DNA from: Bacillus pseudomycoides
Lineage (GTDB): Bacteria > Bacillota > Bacilli > Bacillales > Bacillaceae_G
Assembly (NCBI RefSeq): GCF_022811845.1
Contig: NZ_CP064266.1
Location: forward strand, 3,782,001-3,846,000
Reading direction: 5' to 3'
Length of the DNA: 64,000 nucleotides
Shown: one piece after another, positions 43,768 to 53,452 of the stretch
Position numbering within the stretch: position 1 is the first letter of the stretch
Layout: every line of letters starts with the position of its first letter
The notes under the pieces: model-generated
What the model saw: only the letters and a program-made list of their open reading frames with translations
What the model was told of the DNA's origin: nothing
Databases searched by the model: none
Program-made: the position numbers and the translations under genes

Positions 43768-45648
43768 ATGTTATTGAAATTATCACGTCATAGTATGAAA
43801 AAATTGCTAAAGGATTATCTTGTTTTGCTTGTTGGTCTTGTCATTAGTATAAGTATTTTCTATATGTTTCAAACGATGGCGATTAACAGCCAATTTACAA
43901 AAGATAATAGTATGATTAATAGTATTCGCCTTGTGTTTTGGGTTGGTGCCGTTTTGCTTTCCTTTATTACGGTCTTTTATATCGTATATGCGAATTCTTT
44001 TTTACTCACATTGCGCAGGAAAGAGCTTGGTATGTATATGATGCTTGGCGCAAAGAAGAAAAAAGTAGCCCAGTTATTATTTATTGAAACATTCGGTATG
44101 GGAATTATTGGCATTGCCATTGGAATTATTGTAGGAATATTACTTGCAAGTGCAGCAGGAAATTTTTTAATGAGCGGCCTAGAAATTTCAGCGAAAGGCT
44201 ATGCGCCATTTTATATCCCTGCAATTCTTGTTACATGTGGATTCTTCTTGGTCTTATTTATAATTACTGGATTTATCAATAGTATACGTTTATTACGCAA
44301 AACTGAACTTGAGCTACTTCGTGAAGATGAAACACAAGATGCGATAGAAAAGAGTAGACGCCGTGTTATCATTTTTACTGTAATGGGAGTGTTTCTGTTA
44401 GGAACAGGATACTATTCTATATTGAACATAGATAAGTTACGTGAAATAGGTTTTATACTAGCAACGGGCGCTACAACGATAGGGACATATTTTATTTTTA
44501 GTTCATTATTACCATTGTTTGTGACGTGGTTAAAAAGTAACAAAAAACGAAATGAAACAGGTTTAAATAGTTTTACATATGCCCAGCTTCGTTTTCGAAT
44601 CAATAGTTTATCTCGTGTGCTTGGGACTGTCGCAATGCTAATTGCACTTGGTGCAGGGGCGATGACAGCTGGAATGGCGTTTCAAAAAAATGTTGGTATT
44701 ATGACGGATTTTTCTCGAGTTTATGATGCGACAATTCATGATCCGAATGAAAAAGATGCAGCCGCATTAAAACAAATGAAAATTGTAGAGCAACGAACTT
44801 ATAAATATAAAGTGGACGGGGAAGCAGTTTATTATTTACGAGACGATTTAACTGCAAAGCCGCCGCTCATTTCTGATCATCAAGATACAAAGAATGTAAA
44901 AGAGCCTGTACGTAAACGTGTAAAAGAACATTTAACGGAACCTCTTTATACATCTATGGAAGCACCTGAGGGAGCAAGTAAACTTCCACATATGCCAAGT
45001 GATTGGAATGATGCAATCATAAGAGAAATTCAAGTTACACACAATCAATTCAACGGGAAACCTGTTCGAATTGCAGATGAGGATCATTATAAAAAAATTC
45101 AAGGAACAGAGCATAGTGTTACGCTAGTACAAGTGGACGATTTACAAAAGTATAAACCGTTGTTAATAGATATTGATCAACGACAAAAAGAGTTAGTTGA
45201 AAAAGCAAAAGGTGGAAAAATAGAATTATATACGAAAATGACAACTTACCAATTTATGAATAGTTTCATGAGCGGTACGATGTTTATGGGGTTCTTCCTT
45301 GGAATTGCATTCTTAGCTATGATGGCGAGCTCTCTCATGTTTAAAATTTTAACAGGAGCTTCTCGTGATGTACGTCGCTATGAAATGCTTCGAAAAATTG
45401 GAGTGCGCCGTAGTATGTTGTCGCGTAGTATCTATAAGGAAATTTCATATCTCTTTATCTTCCCGGCTATCATTGGTATTTCACATATTTTAGTAGGACT
45501 TAATTTGTTCCGGCTCTTCTTAGTTGATCCGTTTGTAAAAGTTTGGATGCCGATTGGAATCTTTCTTATTATTTATGTTGTATATTACTGGGTTACAGTT
45601 CAATTGTACAAGAGTATGGTTCTGCCGAAAGAGCAAATGATAAAGTAG
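43768..45648 (+). CDS. BceB-type ABC transporter permease
   Basis: The 626-residue FtsX-family permease starts at ATG 43768, 11 bases after the ATPase gene (GGGGGCGAG site). The Bce layout is visible: ten membrane segments, with a FtsX domain early (YANSFLLTLRRKELGMYMML near 73), a large extracellular loop of about 200 residues (~310-505) between segments 7 and 8, and a final FtsX block (RYEMLRKIGVRRSMLSRSIY near 540). The loop is where peptide antibiotics are sensed in relatives. A terminator follows, so the pair is one operon. Confidence 0.92.
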   Translation: MLLKLSRHSMKKLLKDYLVLLVGLVISISIFYMFQTMAINSQFTKDNSMINSIRLVFWVGAVLLSFITVFYIVYANSFLLTLRRKELGMYMMLGAKKKKVAQLLFIETFGMGIIGIAIGIIVGILLASAAGNFLMSGLEISAKGYAPFYIPAILVTCGFFLVLFIITGFINSIRLLRKTELELLREDETQDAIEKSRRRVIIFTVMGVFLLGTGYYSILNIDKLREIGFILATGATTIGTYFIFSSLLPLFVTWLKSNKKRNETGLNSFTYAQLRFRINSLSRVLGTVAMLIALGAGAMTAGMAFQKNVGIMTDFSRVYDATIHDPNEKDAAALKQMKIVEQRTYKYKVDGEAVYYLRDDLTAKPPLISDHQDTKNVKEPVRKRVKEHLTEPLYTSMEAPEGASKLPHMPSDWNDAIIREIQVTHNQFNGKPVRIADEDHYKKIQGTEHSVTLVQVDDLQKYKPLLIDIDQRQKELVEKAKGGKIELYTKMTTYQFMNSFMSGTMFMGFFLGIAFLAMMASSLMFKILTGASRDVRRYEMLRKIGVRRSMLSRSIYKEISYLFIFPAIIGISHILVGLNLFRLFLVDPFVKVWMPIGIFLIIYVVYYWVTVQLYKSMVLPKEQMIK

Positions 45649-45722
45649 ATTTCATAACTCTTAAGAAAAATTCGATTTATGTATGATTAGCAGTACCTGA
45701 TTCTGATTTTTAATAGAGGAAC

Positions 45723-45756
45723 AATAAATGAACGTGGCATTCACGTTCATTTATTT
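45723..45756. terminator. Terminator after the BceAB-type operon
   Basis: AATAAATGAACGTG (45723-45736) pairs with CACGTTCATTTATT (45742-45755), followed by TT. Confidence 0.85.
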
Positions 45757-45828
45757 TGCTGAAAAATATATTTTGTTATTTTTGAATATTTTGTAAAATT
45801 AAATTATAATTTGGGAGGAGAGAAAGTT

Positions 45829-46695
45829 ATGTTACTTCGAATTGGAAAGTGGTGGGGGATTACTTTTTTACAACTATTTGCCGCACTGGGATGTATTCTT
45901 TGTTTAGGAGCACTCCCGCGTTTATTTAAGGGGCTACAAATAGACCTTATTGGTTATGGAAAAACGATTTTATACTTAAGTGAGAAATTACTTCATCCAG
46001 GAGAAATTATGTATGGGTTTCGGGACTCTCGAACTCTATTTCCGCAAATTTGGATACATTATATGGAGACGATGCTAGTATTTGTTTCGTCTTTTCTACT
46101 ATCGCTATTCATAGCGTACGTGCTTGTTGTATGGGTACTGCAGCGTTCTCATATTAGGCAACGCGTATGGAATGGGGTTTTTCTTACACTTGAAAGTATT
46201 CCGGATATTCTACTTATTTTATTATCACAACTTTTGGTAGTGATTGTGTTTCAAAAAACAGGATGGATGCCAGTGAAGTTTGCAGGACTTGCGGGAGAAA
46301 GGGTTCGCCTTTTACCGATTTTATGCCTCACATTACCGACAACGCTATTATTTATTAAACTATTATTACTCCGTTTTAGAGAAGAGCTAGAAAAAGATTA
46401 TAGTATATTTGCAAAAAGTAAAGGATTAAGTTTACGACATATATTAACGCATCATATTTCAAGAAACGTGTTACTTACTACGGTTTACTATGCGAAAACG
46501 AATATTTTATTCATGTTATCCAATCTTTATATCATTGAATGGCTCTTTAATACATATGGCATGTTTGTATTTGTAAAAGAAAATTCGAAAATAGAAGTGT
46601 TTACTGTCTGCTTAGTTCTATTATATGTTCCGATTTTCTTCTTATTTCGCTTGTTACATACGCTCATGCAAAATGTGATAAAGGAGCGTGTGTAA
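45829..46695 (+). CDS. Dipeptide/oligopeptide-type ABC permease (DppB/OppB-like)
   Basis: GGGAGGAGAG (45813-45822) points to ATG 45829 (288 residues, MLLRIGKWWGITFLQLF). Six membrane segments and the cytoplasmic EAA-like loop EELEKDYSIFAKSKGLSLRH near 195 are seen, as in BPD_transp_1 permeases of the Opp/Dpp type. The protein is a little shorter than OppB. It overlaps none but is only one base from its partner. No ATPase or binding protein gene is nearby. Confidence 0.85.
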   Translation: MLLRIGKWWGITFLQLFAALGCILCLGALPRLFKGLQIDLIGYGKTILYLSEKLLHPGEIMYGFRDSRTLFPQIWIHYMETMLVFVSSFLLSLFIAYVLVVWVLQRSHIRQRVWNGVFLTLESIPDILLILLSQLLVVIVFQKTGWMPVKFAGLAGERVRLLPILCLTLPTTLLFIKLLLLRFREELEKDYSIFAKSKGLSLRHILTHHISRNVLLTTVYYAKTNILFMLSNLYIIEWLFNTYGMFVFVKENSKIEVFTVCLVLLYVPIFFLFRLLHTLMQNVIKERV

Positions 46696-46696
46696 T

Positions 46697-47682
46697 ATGT
46701 GGCAAACGTTAAAACATGACATGCGATTTTGGATTGGTTTGATTTTTTTAAGCGGACTTATGCTTGTCAGTATTGGAAATACTCTATTTTTTGATGGGGA
46801 AATTCGGGAAGTAACGATGTTGTATAACGAAAAAGGACAAGTAGAAGCAGCGCCTTTTCCTCCATCATCTCAGTTTTGGTTTGGTAGTGATAGTAAAGGG
46901 CGCGATTTATTTCAATTAATAATAGAAGGGCAAAATGGACAATTGGTGCAAGTTTACTTGTTGCGATTTTGCGAGTTATCATTGGAGGAGGGCTAGGTTT
47001 ACTTCTAGGTATGTATAGTAAACGTTCTTTTTCAGTTATTTCTGCATTTTTTGATCCATTTAGTATTGTTCCCATGATTATGATTTCGTATTTTATGTTA
47101 AGAGAAGTTTTATTCTTTGAAAATGGTACTATTCCAGCTCCTTTCACAATGCGAGTTCTGTTTCAAATTAGTATTCTCACATGTTTGGCTGTGCCGACTG
47201 TTATGCTGTATACAGGGCAAGAGGTACAGCGTGTAAAACGAGAAGAGTTTATGATGGCAGCAACTGTTCTCGGGGGGAATAAATGGCATCAATTACGTTG
47301 CCATGTTTGGCCTCATCTTGTACCATCTTTTTTCTTACTTGTTGCCCAGCAATTTGTTAGTATGTTGCTGCTTCTTATGCACCTTGGCTTACTCAAGTTA
47401 TTCTTTGGAGGAACTATATTATTTACCGGTGACGCAGATAGTGTGACGAAGGAATGGACAGGATTGATTGGACAAAATTTCCGCCATTTGACTACACATA
47501 CTTGGATCGTTCTTATACCGATGTTTTTTTATAGCTTGACGATTTTGGCAGGAAATCTTATTAGTAATAGTCTGCAAGGGGCTATTGGAGTAGGGAACCT
47601 GAGGAGAGCAAAAGTGAAAAAGAAAAAAGAGAAAGTGAAAGAAAAAGTAGATAGTGAAAGAAAAGATTTTTCCTTTCATTAA
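46697..47682 (+). pseudogene. Second dipeptide-type permease (DppC/OppC-like), frameshifted
   Basis: ATG 46697 (AAGGAG ten bases upstream) starts MWQTLKHDMRFWIGLIFLSG, followed by QFWFGSDSKGRDLFQLIIEG, the typical OppC F-G-T-D-x-x-G-R-D block. After EGQ the frame is lost and stops at 46996. One G added to GAAGGGC (46928-46930) restores EGAKWTIGASLLVAILRVII and joins the long second part (GGGLGLLLGMYSKRSFSVIS, EEFMMAATVLGGNKWHQL, end ERKDFSFH). Restored length is about 328 residues. The membrane domain would be lost if the base is truly missing. Confidence 0.85.
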
Positions 47683-47695
47683 GAAATATCTAAAT

Positions 47696-47739
47696 AAAAA
47701 AGATAGATGAGGGCAATTTGTTCTCATCTATCTTTTTTC
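47696..47739. terminator. Bidirectional terminator between the permease pair and pyruvate oxidase
   Basis: AAAAAGATAGATGAG (47697-47711) pairs with CTCATCTATCTTTTT (47723-47737), with T runs on both outer sides. Confidence 0.9.
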
Positions 47740-47743
47740 GATT

Positions 47744-49444
47744 TTACAAAGGTGGTAAATCGATTTTTCCTTCTTCAAATAACTCTTTTAACATATGTTT
47801 CGTATAACCTGCTGCTTGCCCAAATGTAATTTTGGCAGGCATGGGTGCTTCATTTACATCTACTACTACATCGATAATACAAGGTTTATTTTGCTTAACA
47901 GCATTTTCAAAAGCAGGAAGCAATTCATCAATATGTTCTACTCGGTATCCGACTCCGCCACATATTTCTGCATATTTTGCAAAATTAGGGTTTGTTAAGT
48001 CTGTACCAAATTCAACATTTCCCATTACTTCTTGCTCAAACTTAATCATAGCAATTTTATGGTTATTTAAGACAACAACGATAATTGGTAATGTATACTT
48101 AACGGCAGTAACAAAATCATTCATCGTCATTCCAAATCCACCATCACCACAAATTGCAAAGACTTGTTTATTTGGATAAGCAAGTTGCCCAGCAATTGCA
48201 CCAGGAAGGCCACATCCAAGTGTCGCGAGCCAACTAGAAATGATGAATTGTTGGTTCGTCATCCGAAAATGACGGGCAGCCCATACTGTGACATTCCCAA
48301 CATCTACTGATAAAATCGCATCATCATGAGCAACATGCTGAAGAGCATGCATAACTCTTTGTGGTTTAATCGGAATAGAAGAATCTTCTTCTTGGCTATG
48401 CAATTTTTCTTCCCATTTCTTCATCAGTTCTTGATGATGTTCTAAGAATGAATGATCCTTATGCTTTTCCACATTTTCTAAAAACCACTTCAATGTTTTA
48501 TCGGCATCACCAGCAAGGCCGATATCTGTCGCATAACGCTTTCCAATTTGCGCAGGGTCCGTATCAATGTGAAGTGTTTTCGCTTTTTCAGGTAAAAAAC
48601 CAGTGAAAGGATAAGAAGTACCGACCATGATTAATGTATCTGCATGCTTCATTGCTTCGTAAGACGGTTTTGTCCCAATTAATCCTAATCCACCTATACA
48701 AAGAGGATGTTCATCAGGAATAATCCCTTTTGCCGGAAGCGTCAAAACGATTGGAGCACCAATATGTTCTGCGAATGCAAGTAAAGATTCCTTCGCATGT
48801 TTTGCTCCTTTTCCGGCTAAAATAACAGGTTTTTTCGCTTCATTCAATGCTAGTTTTGCCAATTTTAGATCCCCTTCTTGCGGAAAGAGTTCGGGTAATG
48901 TAAAAGAAGAACTTGTTATACGTGCACCGGCTTCCACTTCAAACTTCGGAACATCATCTGGTATGGTAAGAACAGATACCCCTTTCTTTGTATACGCCAT
49001 ACGAATAGCTTGGTTTACAACCGCAGGGAGTTGTTCAGCAGACATAATTCGTTGATTATAAACGGCCACATCATCAAACATTCTTTCTAAGTTTACCTCT
49101 TGGAAAAACCCTGTTCCTAGTAAATCGGATTCCACTTGTCCTGTAATCGCAAGAACAGGAGCCTGATCTAGTTTTGCATCATATAATCCATTTAATAAAT
49201 GAATTGCTCCAGGACCAGCAATCGCCATACAAACGCCGAGTTTACCTGTTAATTTTGCGTAGGAAGCGGCCGCTAAAGCACCAGCTTCTTCATGACGAAC
49301 TTGAATGAATTTAATTTTGTCTTGTTTTTTTCGAAGCGGTTCAATAATAGAATTGATTGAATCCCCAGGCATGCCGTAAATGTGGTCAACGCCCCATTCG
49401 ATAAGTAAATCAACAAGTGCTTCACCCGCTGTTTTACGAAACAT
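47744..49444 (-). CDS. Pyruvate oxidase (thiamine-diphosphate dependent)
   Basis: ATG 49444 has AAGGAGGATC upstream (minus). The 566-residue enzyme has the three TPP-enzyme domains: PYR with GDSINSIIEPL near 28 and the catalytic Glu in QVRHEEAGALAAA near 50, a central FAD/nucleotide domain, and PP with ICGDGGFGMTMNDFVTAVKY near 435 ending in NNHKIAMIKFEQE. It converts pyruvate to acetate (or acetyl phosphate) and CO2 at a flavin. It resembles Bacillus YdaP, a general-stress protein; I see no clear sigma-B promoter. The PoxB C-terminal lipid-binding helix is not obvious. Confidence 0.9.
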   Translation of the reverse strand: MFRKTAGEALVDLLIEWGVDHIYGMPGDSINSIIEPLRKKQDKIKFIQVRHEEAGALAAASYAKLTGKLGVCMAIAGPGAIHLLNGLYDAKLDQAPVLAITGQVESDLLGTGFFQEVNLERMFDDVAVYNQRIMSAEQLPAVVNQAIRMAYTKKGVSVLTIPDDVPKFEVEAGARITSSSFTLPELFPQEGDLKLAKLALNEAKKPVILAGKGAKHAKESLLAFAEHIGAPIVLTLPAKGIIPDEHPLCIGGLGLIGTKPSYEAMKHADTLIMVGTSYPFTGFLPEKAKTLHIDTDPAQIGKRYATDIGLAGDADKTLKWFLENVEKHKDHSFLEHHQELMKKWEEKLHSQEEDSSIPIKPQRVMHALQHVAHDDAILSVDVGNVTVWAARHFRMTNQQFIISSWLATLGCGLPGAIAGQLAYPNKQVFAICGDGGFGMTMNDFVTAVKYTLPIIVVVLNNHKIAMIKFEQEVMGNVEFGTDLTNPNFAKYAEICGGVGYRVEHIDELLPAFENAVKQNKPCIIDVVVDVNEAPMPAKITFGQAAGYTKHMLKELFEEGKIDLPPL

Positions 49445-49522
49445 AATAGATCCTCCTTGTGTATTGAGATGCTATTATGTTTTGGAGAAATAGGTAAAAT
49501 ATACAAAAAATGAATTCTTATT

Positions 49523-50260
49523 TTAATGATGACCAAAGAAAAGAGTAAAAACGGTTATGAGTAAAAACCCACTGATAGACCAAGCGAGAAAGGGAAAAGG
49601 GGAAAGGTGTTTCTTAGCTTTCCATAACATCTCATGTATTGTGACATATCCTAAAGAACCGATTGCACTGCCCATTATTAGTCCCTGTAAGTGAAGTACT
49701 TTCCCGTTCATCATAATTCCAAAGAGGGTACCAGTGCCGAGGATAATTGATAATAGCAAAATTGTTAATAGAAATGACATATATTTATGTTGTGTAAATA
49801 AAAAAGGAATGATTAAAGCTAATCCTTCTGGAATATGGTGTATGACAATCGCAAATAAGAAGGGAATGGCAGTTTCGTTATGACTTGTAAAGGCAGCCCC
49901 TAACGCAAATCCGCTCGGCATATTGTGAATAAAAATAGCAAAGGAGAGAAATAAAAAAGTTTGCCATGCTTGATTGTCTTTTTTATGTATGATAGGGTGA
50001 TGGCAATAATTATCTAGTAAACTCATAATTAATATACCAATGGTAATGCCGAGCATGAGGCCAATGATTTCATAGCTTGAAAAAGTTTCTGGAATGATTT
50101 CTAGTGATAATAACCCAAATAAAATGCCACCACATAGCGCGTATAAACGGTGCATTTTTTCTTCGATAAGTTGACGCGTGGCAAGTCCAACTGCGCCACC
50201 TAATAGTAATCCACCAAACGAAAAAAACGTAACGATCATTGGAATCCATAATCGTTCCAT
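49523..50260 (-). CDS. ZIP family metal transporter
   Basis: TGGAGTG precedes ATG 50260 (minus), which gives 245 residues (MERLWIPMIVTFFSFGG) instead of the longer in-frame form. Eight membrane segments are seen. The metal-binding pairs of TM4 and TM5 are kept as HNMPSG (112-117) and HHIPEG (141-146). A His-rich loop HHPIIHKKD (about 87-95) lies between TM3 and TM4. It probably imports zinc or another divalent metal. The stop is 78 bases from the pyruvate oxidase start, so cotranscription is possible. Confidence 0.92.
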   Translation of the reverse strand: MERLWIPMIVTFFSFGGLLLGGAVGLATRQLIEEKMHRLYALCGGILFGLLSLEIIPETFSSYEIIGLMLGITIGILIMSLLDNYCHHPIIHKKDNQAWQTFLFLSFAIFIHNMPSGFALGAAFTSHNETAIPFLFAIVIHHIPEGLALIIPFLFTQHKYMSFLLTILLLSIILGTGTLFGIMMNGKVLHLQGLIMGSAIGSLGYVTIHEMLWKAKKHLSPFPFLAWSISGFLLITVFTLFFGHH

Positions 50261-50646
50261 ATAATCACACTCCATTTTTATATCCTTCATTTTCAGCTTA
50301 CTATGATAAGGAGGAGATTAGTCCATATGATTTTGAAGTAATTGTAGAGAAAGTTAAAAAAGATGTCTGTTTATTTGTTAGATAGTATCAAAATTATTTT
50401 TAATCTATTATCCATAAGTAACTTCGGTATACTCATGCAAAGAAAGGAGATCAGTTTTAAAGATAGAATACATATTCAGTGGAGCGAGGAAAGGTAAAGT
50501 AAGGAATAACACGATAAAGTAATACATCTTTTTTATAAATGAAAATGTACCCTGTTTATGGAGGTTGAGGCTCTCGTAGTAACTGTCACATTTGTAATTG
50601 TCCAGAATGTAAAATCCTCTGTTAAAGAGAAAATTATTATTAAAAT

Positions 50647-50671
50647 AACTTCTATTCTTTTAATAGAAGTT
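50647..50671 (-). terminator. Hairpin at the end of the small membrane protein gene
   Basis: AACTTCTATT (50647-50656) and AATAGAAGTT (50662-50671) form a perfect 10-bp stem that covers the stop codon of the minus-strand gene. The minus-strand flank is ATTTTAATAAT. The stretch 50300-50645 holds no gene I can support. Confidence 0.6.
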
Positions 50672-50852
50672 TACTTAAAAGAAAGTATATCGGTAAAAAG
50701 ATGAATAAATAAATTGTAAAATCTAATGTGAATAATGAGAAGTCAAATTTATCAATAAACAAGTTATAATTAAGATTGATAAGAAAATATATTAGGTCGG
50801 AAATCATACTTGATATCAAAATAGAACTGAAAATTACTATAAAGTGCTTCAT
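50652..50852 (-). CDS. Small membrane protein, 66 residues
   Basis: TAGGAGTGATCCCC places the start at ATG 50852 (MKHFIVIFSSILISS). Two hydrophobic segments (residues ~4-26 and ~44-62) are separated by YNLFIDKFDFS. It ends KLLLKE. No family is known to me. It stands divergent from the SMI1/KNR4 gene. Confidence 0.6.
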   Translation of the reverse strand: MKHFIVIFSSILISSMISDLIYFLINLNYNLFIDKFDFSLFTLDFTIYLFIFLPIYFLLSKLLLKE

Positions 50853-51009
50853 GGGGATCACTCCTATAAAATAATAACTCTTTACTTAAAAAGTATATGA
50901 TAGTCAAGGATTAAAATTCGAACTACATATCTTTTCGAAATGATGAAATCACAATAATAGATGCTCTAATTTGTTTAAGCTATATAAAAATGAAGAAAGG
51001 AGAAAGAGT

Positions 51010-51444
51010 ATGTGGGAAAAATTTATAAGAAATATCTCAGAGGAGTATGTGTTTAATGCACCTGCTAAAATAAAAAGAATTGAAGAAATCAATAATAAAT
51101 TCAAGATAGAGCTTCCTGATGAATTGCAGAGTCTATTGAAAGAAACAGATGGTATAAACGATGAATATGGAGGTTACCTTGTTTGGTCAACAAGCCGAAT
51201 TATAGAGGGGAATTCTAATCTTAGAAGTTACGATGATTTTAAAGATTTATATATGCCCTTTGATTGTTTATTGTTTATTGCGGATGCAGGAAACGGTGAT
51301 TTATTTGCTTATTCAATTTTAAACGGCTCAATACAAAAAGAAGATATTTATGTCTGGAATCACGAAAATGATAGTCGTACTTGGGTTGCTCCTTCTTTAA
51401 AGAAATTTATTGAATGGTGGAGAGATGGAACAATTAGTGTTTAG
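51010..51444 (+). CDS. SMI1/KNR4 family protein (immunity-protein-like)
   Basis: GAAAGGAGAA precedes ATG 51010 (144 residues; MWEKFIRNIS). The SMI1/KNR4 fold shows in INNKFKIELPDELQSLLKETDG near 27, PFDCLLFIADAGNGDLFAYS near 80 and VWNHENDSRTWVAPSLKKFI near 112. In bacteria this family often neutralises polymorphic toxins (SUKH group). No intact toxin gene is adjacent; a decayed ORF follows the terminator. Confidence 0.9.
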   Translation: MWEKFIRNISEEYVFNAPAKIKRIEEINNKFKIELPDELQSLLKETDGINDEYGGYLVWSTSRIIEGNSNLRSYDDFKDLYMPFDCLLFIADAGNGDLFAYSILNGSIQKEDIYVWNHENDSRTWVAPSLKKFIEWWRDGTISV

Positions 51445-51474
51445 AAAATGAAAAAACTAATTAATATACTAGGA

Positions 51475-51506
51475 AAGACCTTCTACAATTGAAGGTCTTT
51501 CTTTTG
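51475..51506 (+). terminator. Terminator after the SMI1/KNR4 gene
   Basis: AAAGACCTTC (51475-51484) pairs with GAAGGTCTTT (51491-51500), followed by CTTTT. Confidence 0.9.
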
Positions 51507-51519
51507 AATATTGACTAGC

Positions 51520-51736
51520 AAAGCAGTTGGGTGAAGAAGGAAAATGGACTTATGTACCAGAAATTAGTATTGGTCGCATTAATATTGGAGGGGAAATATT
51601 TTGTTATCTGGACACAGGTGTACAACTGGCTGTATCGGTGCTTATTTTGAGGGGATTCCAGAAGACAGAAATATTTTAAAGTTTTCATCCAATAATGGAG
51701 AATATAAAGTATATAAATTTAATCGTAACTCGTGAT
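51520..51736 (+). pseudogene. Decayed gene fragment, unknown
   Basis: An open stretch reads AKQLGEEGKWTYVPEISIGR, then INIGGEIFCYLDTGVQLAV, and a reading shifted by one base continues CIGAYFEGIPEDRNILKFSS and NNGEYKVYKFNRNS to TGA 51734. There is no start codon with a ribosome site. The switch of frame in mid-sentence and the coding-like composition suggest a relic of an immunity-type gene. I do not know the family. Confidence 0.45.
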
Positions 51737-51808
51737 ATAGAGGCGTATGAAATATTGTATTTTTGGGTTTAAGGTTAACGTTAATGTTAATTGAATAAAC
51801 TAAAACTC

Positions 51809-51846
51809 AAAAAGGCATCTGCTGATTCTCAGTGGATGCCTTTTTA
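51809..51846. terminator. Terminator-like hairpin
   Basis: AAAAAGGCATC (51809-51819) pairs with GATGCCTTTTT (51835-51845) with an inner CTGA/TCAG pair. T and A runs on both sides; it may end transcription from either direction. Confidence 0.8.
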
Positions 51847-51953
51847 GTATTGAGAATGCGGGGGCAGATTTTATAAATAATAATGGTAATAGTTAAACCC
51901 CTATTTTACTTTTGATTGCCATACCCTATGTTCAGCAAACAGTTTCTTTCTTA

Positions 51954-53333
51954 TTACTTAAAAATCTTTCGCAAAATTTTAATTTTGTTTCTATACGGTG
52001 GAAATACAAGCCCTAAATCTATCCTTGAGCTTTTCTTTAAAATGCTTTTACGATGTGTAAAAGTATCAAAACTATGTTTGCCATGATAGGAACCGAACCC
52101 TGCATTTCCTACTCCACCAAAGGGTAAGTGGAGATTAGCCATATGTGACATTGTATCATTGACGCATCCTCCTCCAAAAGAAATTCGTCTTAATACTTGT
52201 TTTTCAACATTTTTATTTTTAGTAAATACATACAAAGCTAACGGCTTGGGATGGTTGTTAACCATATGGATAACCCCATCTAAATCGTTGTACTCCATAA
52301 TTGGTAAAATCGGTCCGAAAATTTCTTCTTTCATAGCTGCAGTATCCCACGATTTTGCTTCAAGAAGTGTTGGTTCAATATATAAATCACTTCTAGATGA
52401 ATTTCCACCAAATATTATATGATTTTGGTCTTGTTCTAGTATAGAAATAAGTCTATCAAATTGCTTATCATTGACAATTCGACCATAATCATTGCTTTTT
52501 GATACATCTGATCCATAAAAGCTTGTGATGACTTCTTTCATTTTTGAAATCAGTTTTACCTTAACAGATTTGTGTGCAATAACATAATCAGGTGCAATAC
52601 AGGATTGCCCAGCATTTATGAATTTTCCCCAAATAATACGTTTGGCAGCTATATCGAGGTTAGCTGTTTCATCGACAATAGCTGGTCCTTTTCCACCAAG
52701 TTCTAATGTTACTGGTATAAGATTTTTCGCCGCAGCTTCCATGACAATTTTTCCAACTTGAACGCTACCAGTAAAAAAGATATGGTCAAATGGTGCATGA
52801 ATCAATAAAGAAGTTGTTTCTCTGTCTCCTTCAATTACACGAATATATTGCTTATCAAACGTTTCACTTATTATTTTGTTAATTACAGCTGAAACATTTG
52901 GTGCATTTTCTGAAGGCTTGAGAACTACACAGTTTCCTGCCGCAATTGCCCCAATAAGAGGTTCAATTAATGATTGGAATGGATAATTAAAAGGTCCAAT
53001 AATTAGCACTGTACCATATGGCTCTTTTATTATGTAGCTTTTGGAAGGTAAAAAATGAATAGGTGTTTTTACTTTTTGTGGTTTCATCCACTGTTTTAGG
53101 TATTTCATTATAAAGTTGATACTGTTTAATGTGAAACCAATTTCTGCAGCATAAGCTTCAAACTCGCTTTTGTGTAAATCTTGATATAATGCGCTCAGCA
53201 CTTGATTTTCATATTGTTGAATAGAAATTTTTAATTTTTCTAATTGTTCAAGACGGAATTGAAGACTTTTTGTATAGTCATTATGGAAAAATTGTCTATG
53301 CTCTTGAATAAGTTGTTGAATATTATCAACCAT
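51954..53333 (-). CDS. Aldehyde dehydrogenase (class 3-like)
   Basis: ATG 53333 has TGGAGGGATTTCC upstream (minus). The 459-residue NAD(P)-dependent enzyme has PYGTVLIIGPFNYP near 105, the catalytic Glu in TLELGGKGPAIV (Glu211) and the catalytic Cys in NAGQSCIAPDYV (Cys245). Length and the C-terminal PFGGVGNAGFGSYHGKHSFD resemble ALDH3/YwdH-like fatty-aldehyde enzymes. It oxidises aldehydes to acids, probably long-chain ones. It appears monocistronic. Confidence 0.94.
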   Translation of the reverse strand: MVDNIQQLIQEHRQFFHNDYTKSLQFRLEQLEKLKISIQQYENQVLSALYQDLHKSEFEAYAAEIGFTLNSINFIMKYLKQWMKPQKVKTPIHFLPSKSYIIKEPYGTVLIIGPFNYPFQSLIEPLIGAIAAGNCVVLKPSENAPNVSAVINKIISETFDKQYIRVIEGDRETTSLLIHAPFDHIFFTGSVQVGKIVMEAAAKNLIPVTLELGGKGPAIVDETANLDIAAKRIIWGKFINAGQSCIAPDYVIAHKSVKVKLISKMKEVITSFYGSDVSKSNDYGRIVNDKQFDRLISILEQDQNHIIFGGNSSRSDLYIEPTLLEAKSWDTAAMKEEIFGPILPIMEYNDLDGVIHMVNNHPKPLALYVFTKNKNVEKQVLRRISFGGGCVNDTMSHMANLHLPFGGVGNAGFGSYHGKHSFDTFTHRKSILKKSSRIDLGLVFPPYRNKIKILRKIFK

Positions 53334-53452
53334 TAGGAAATCCCTCCAATAGAAATAAAATATAGATAAAATATTTTATTTCAATATTCTTTATTTTATA
53401 ATTTTTTTATAAACATAGTAACTGCTATGATTTTTTTATTAGGAGGGGATTT

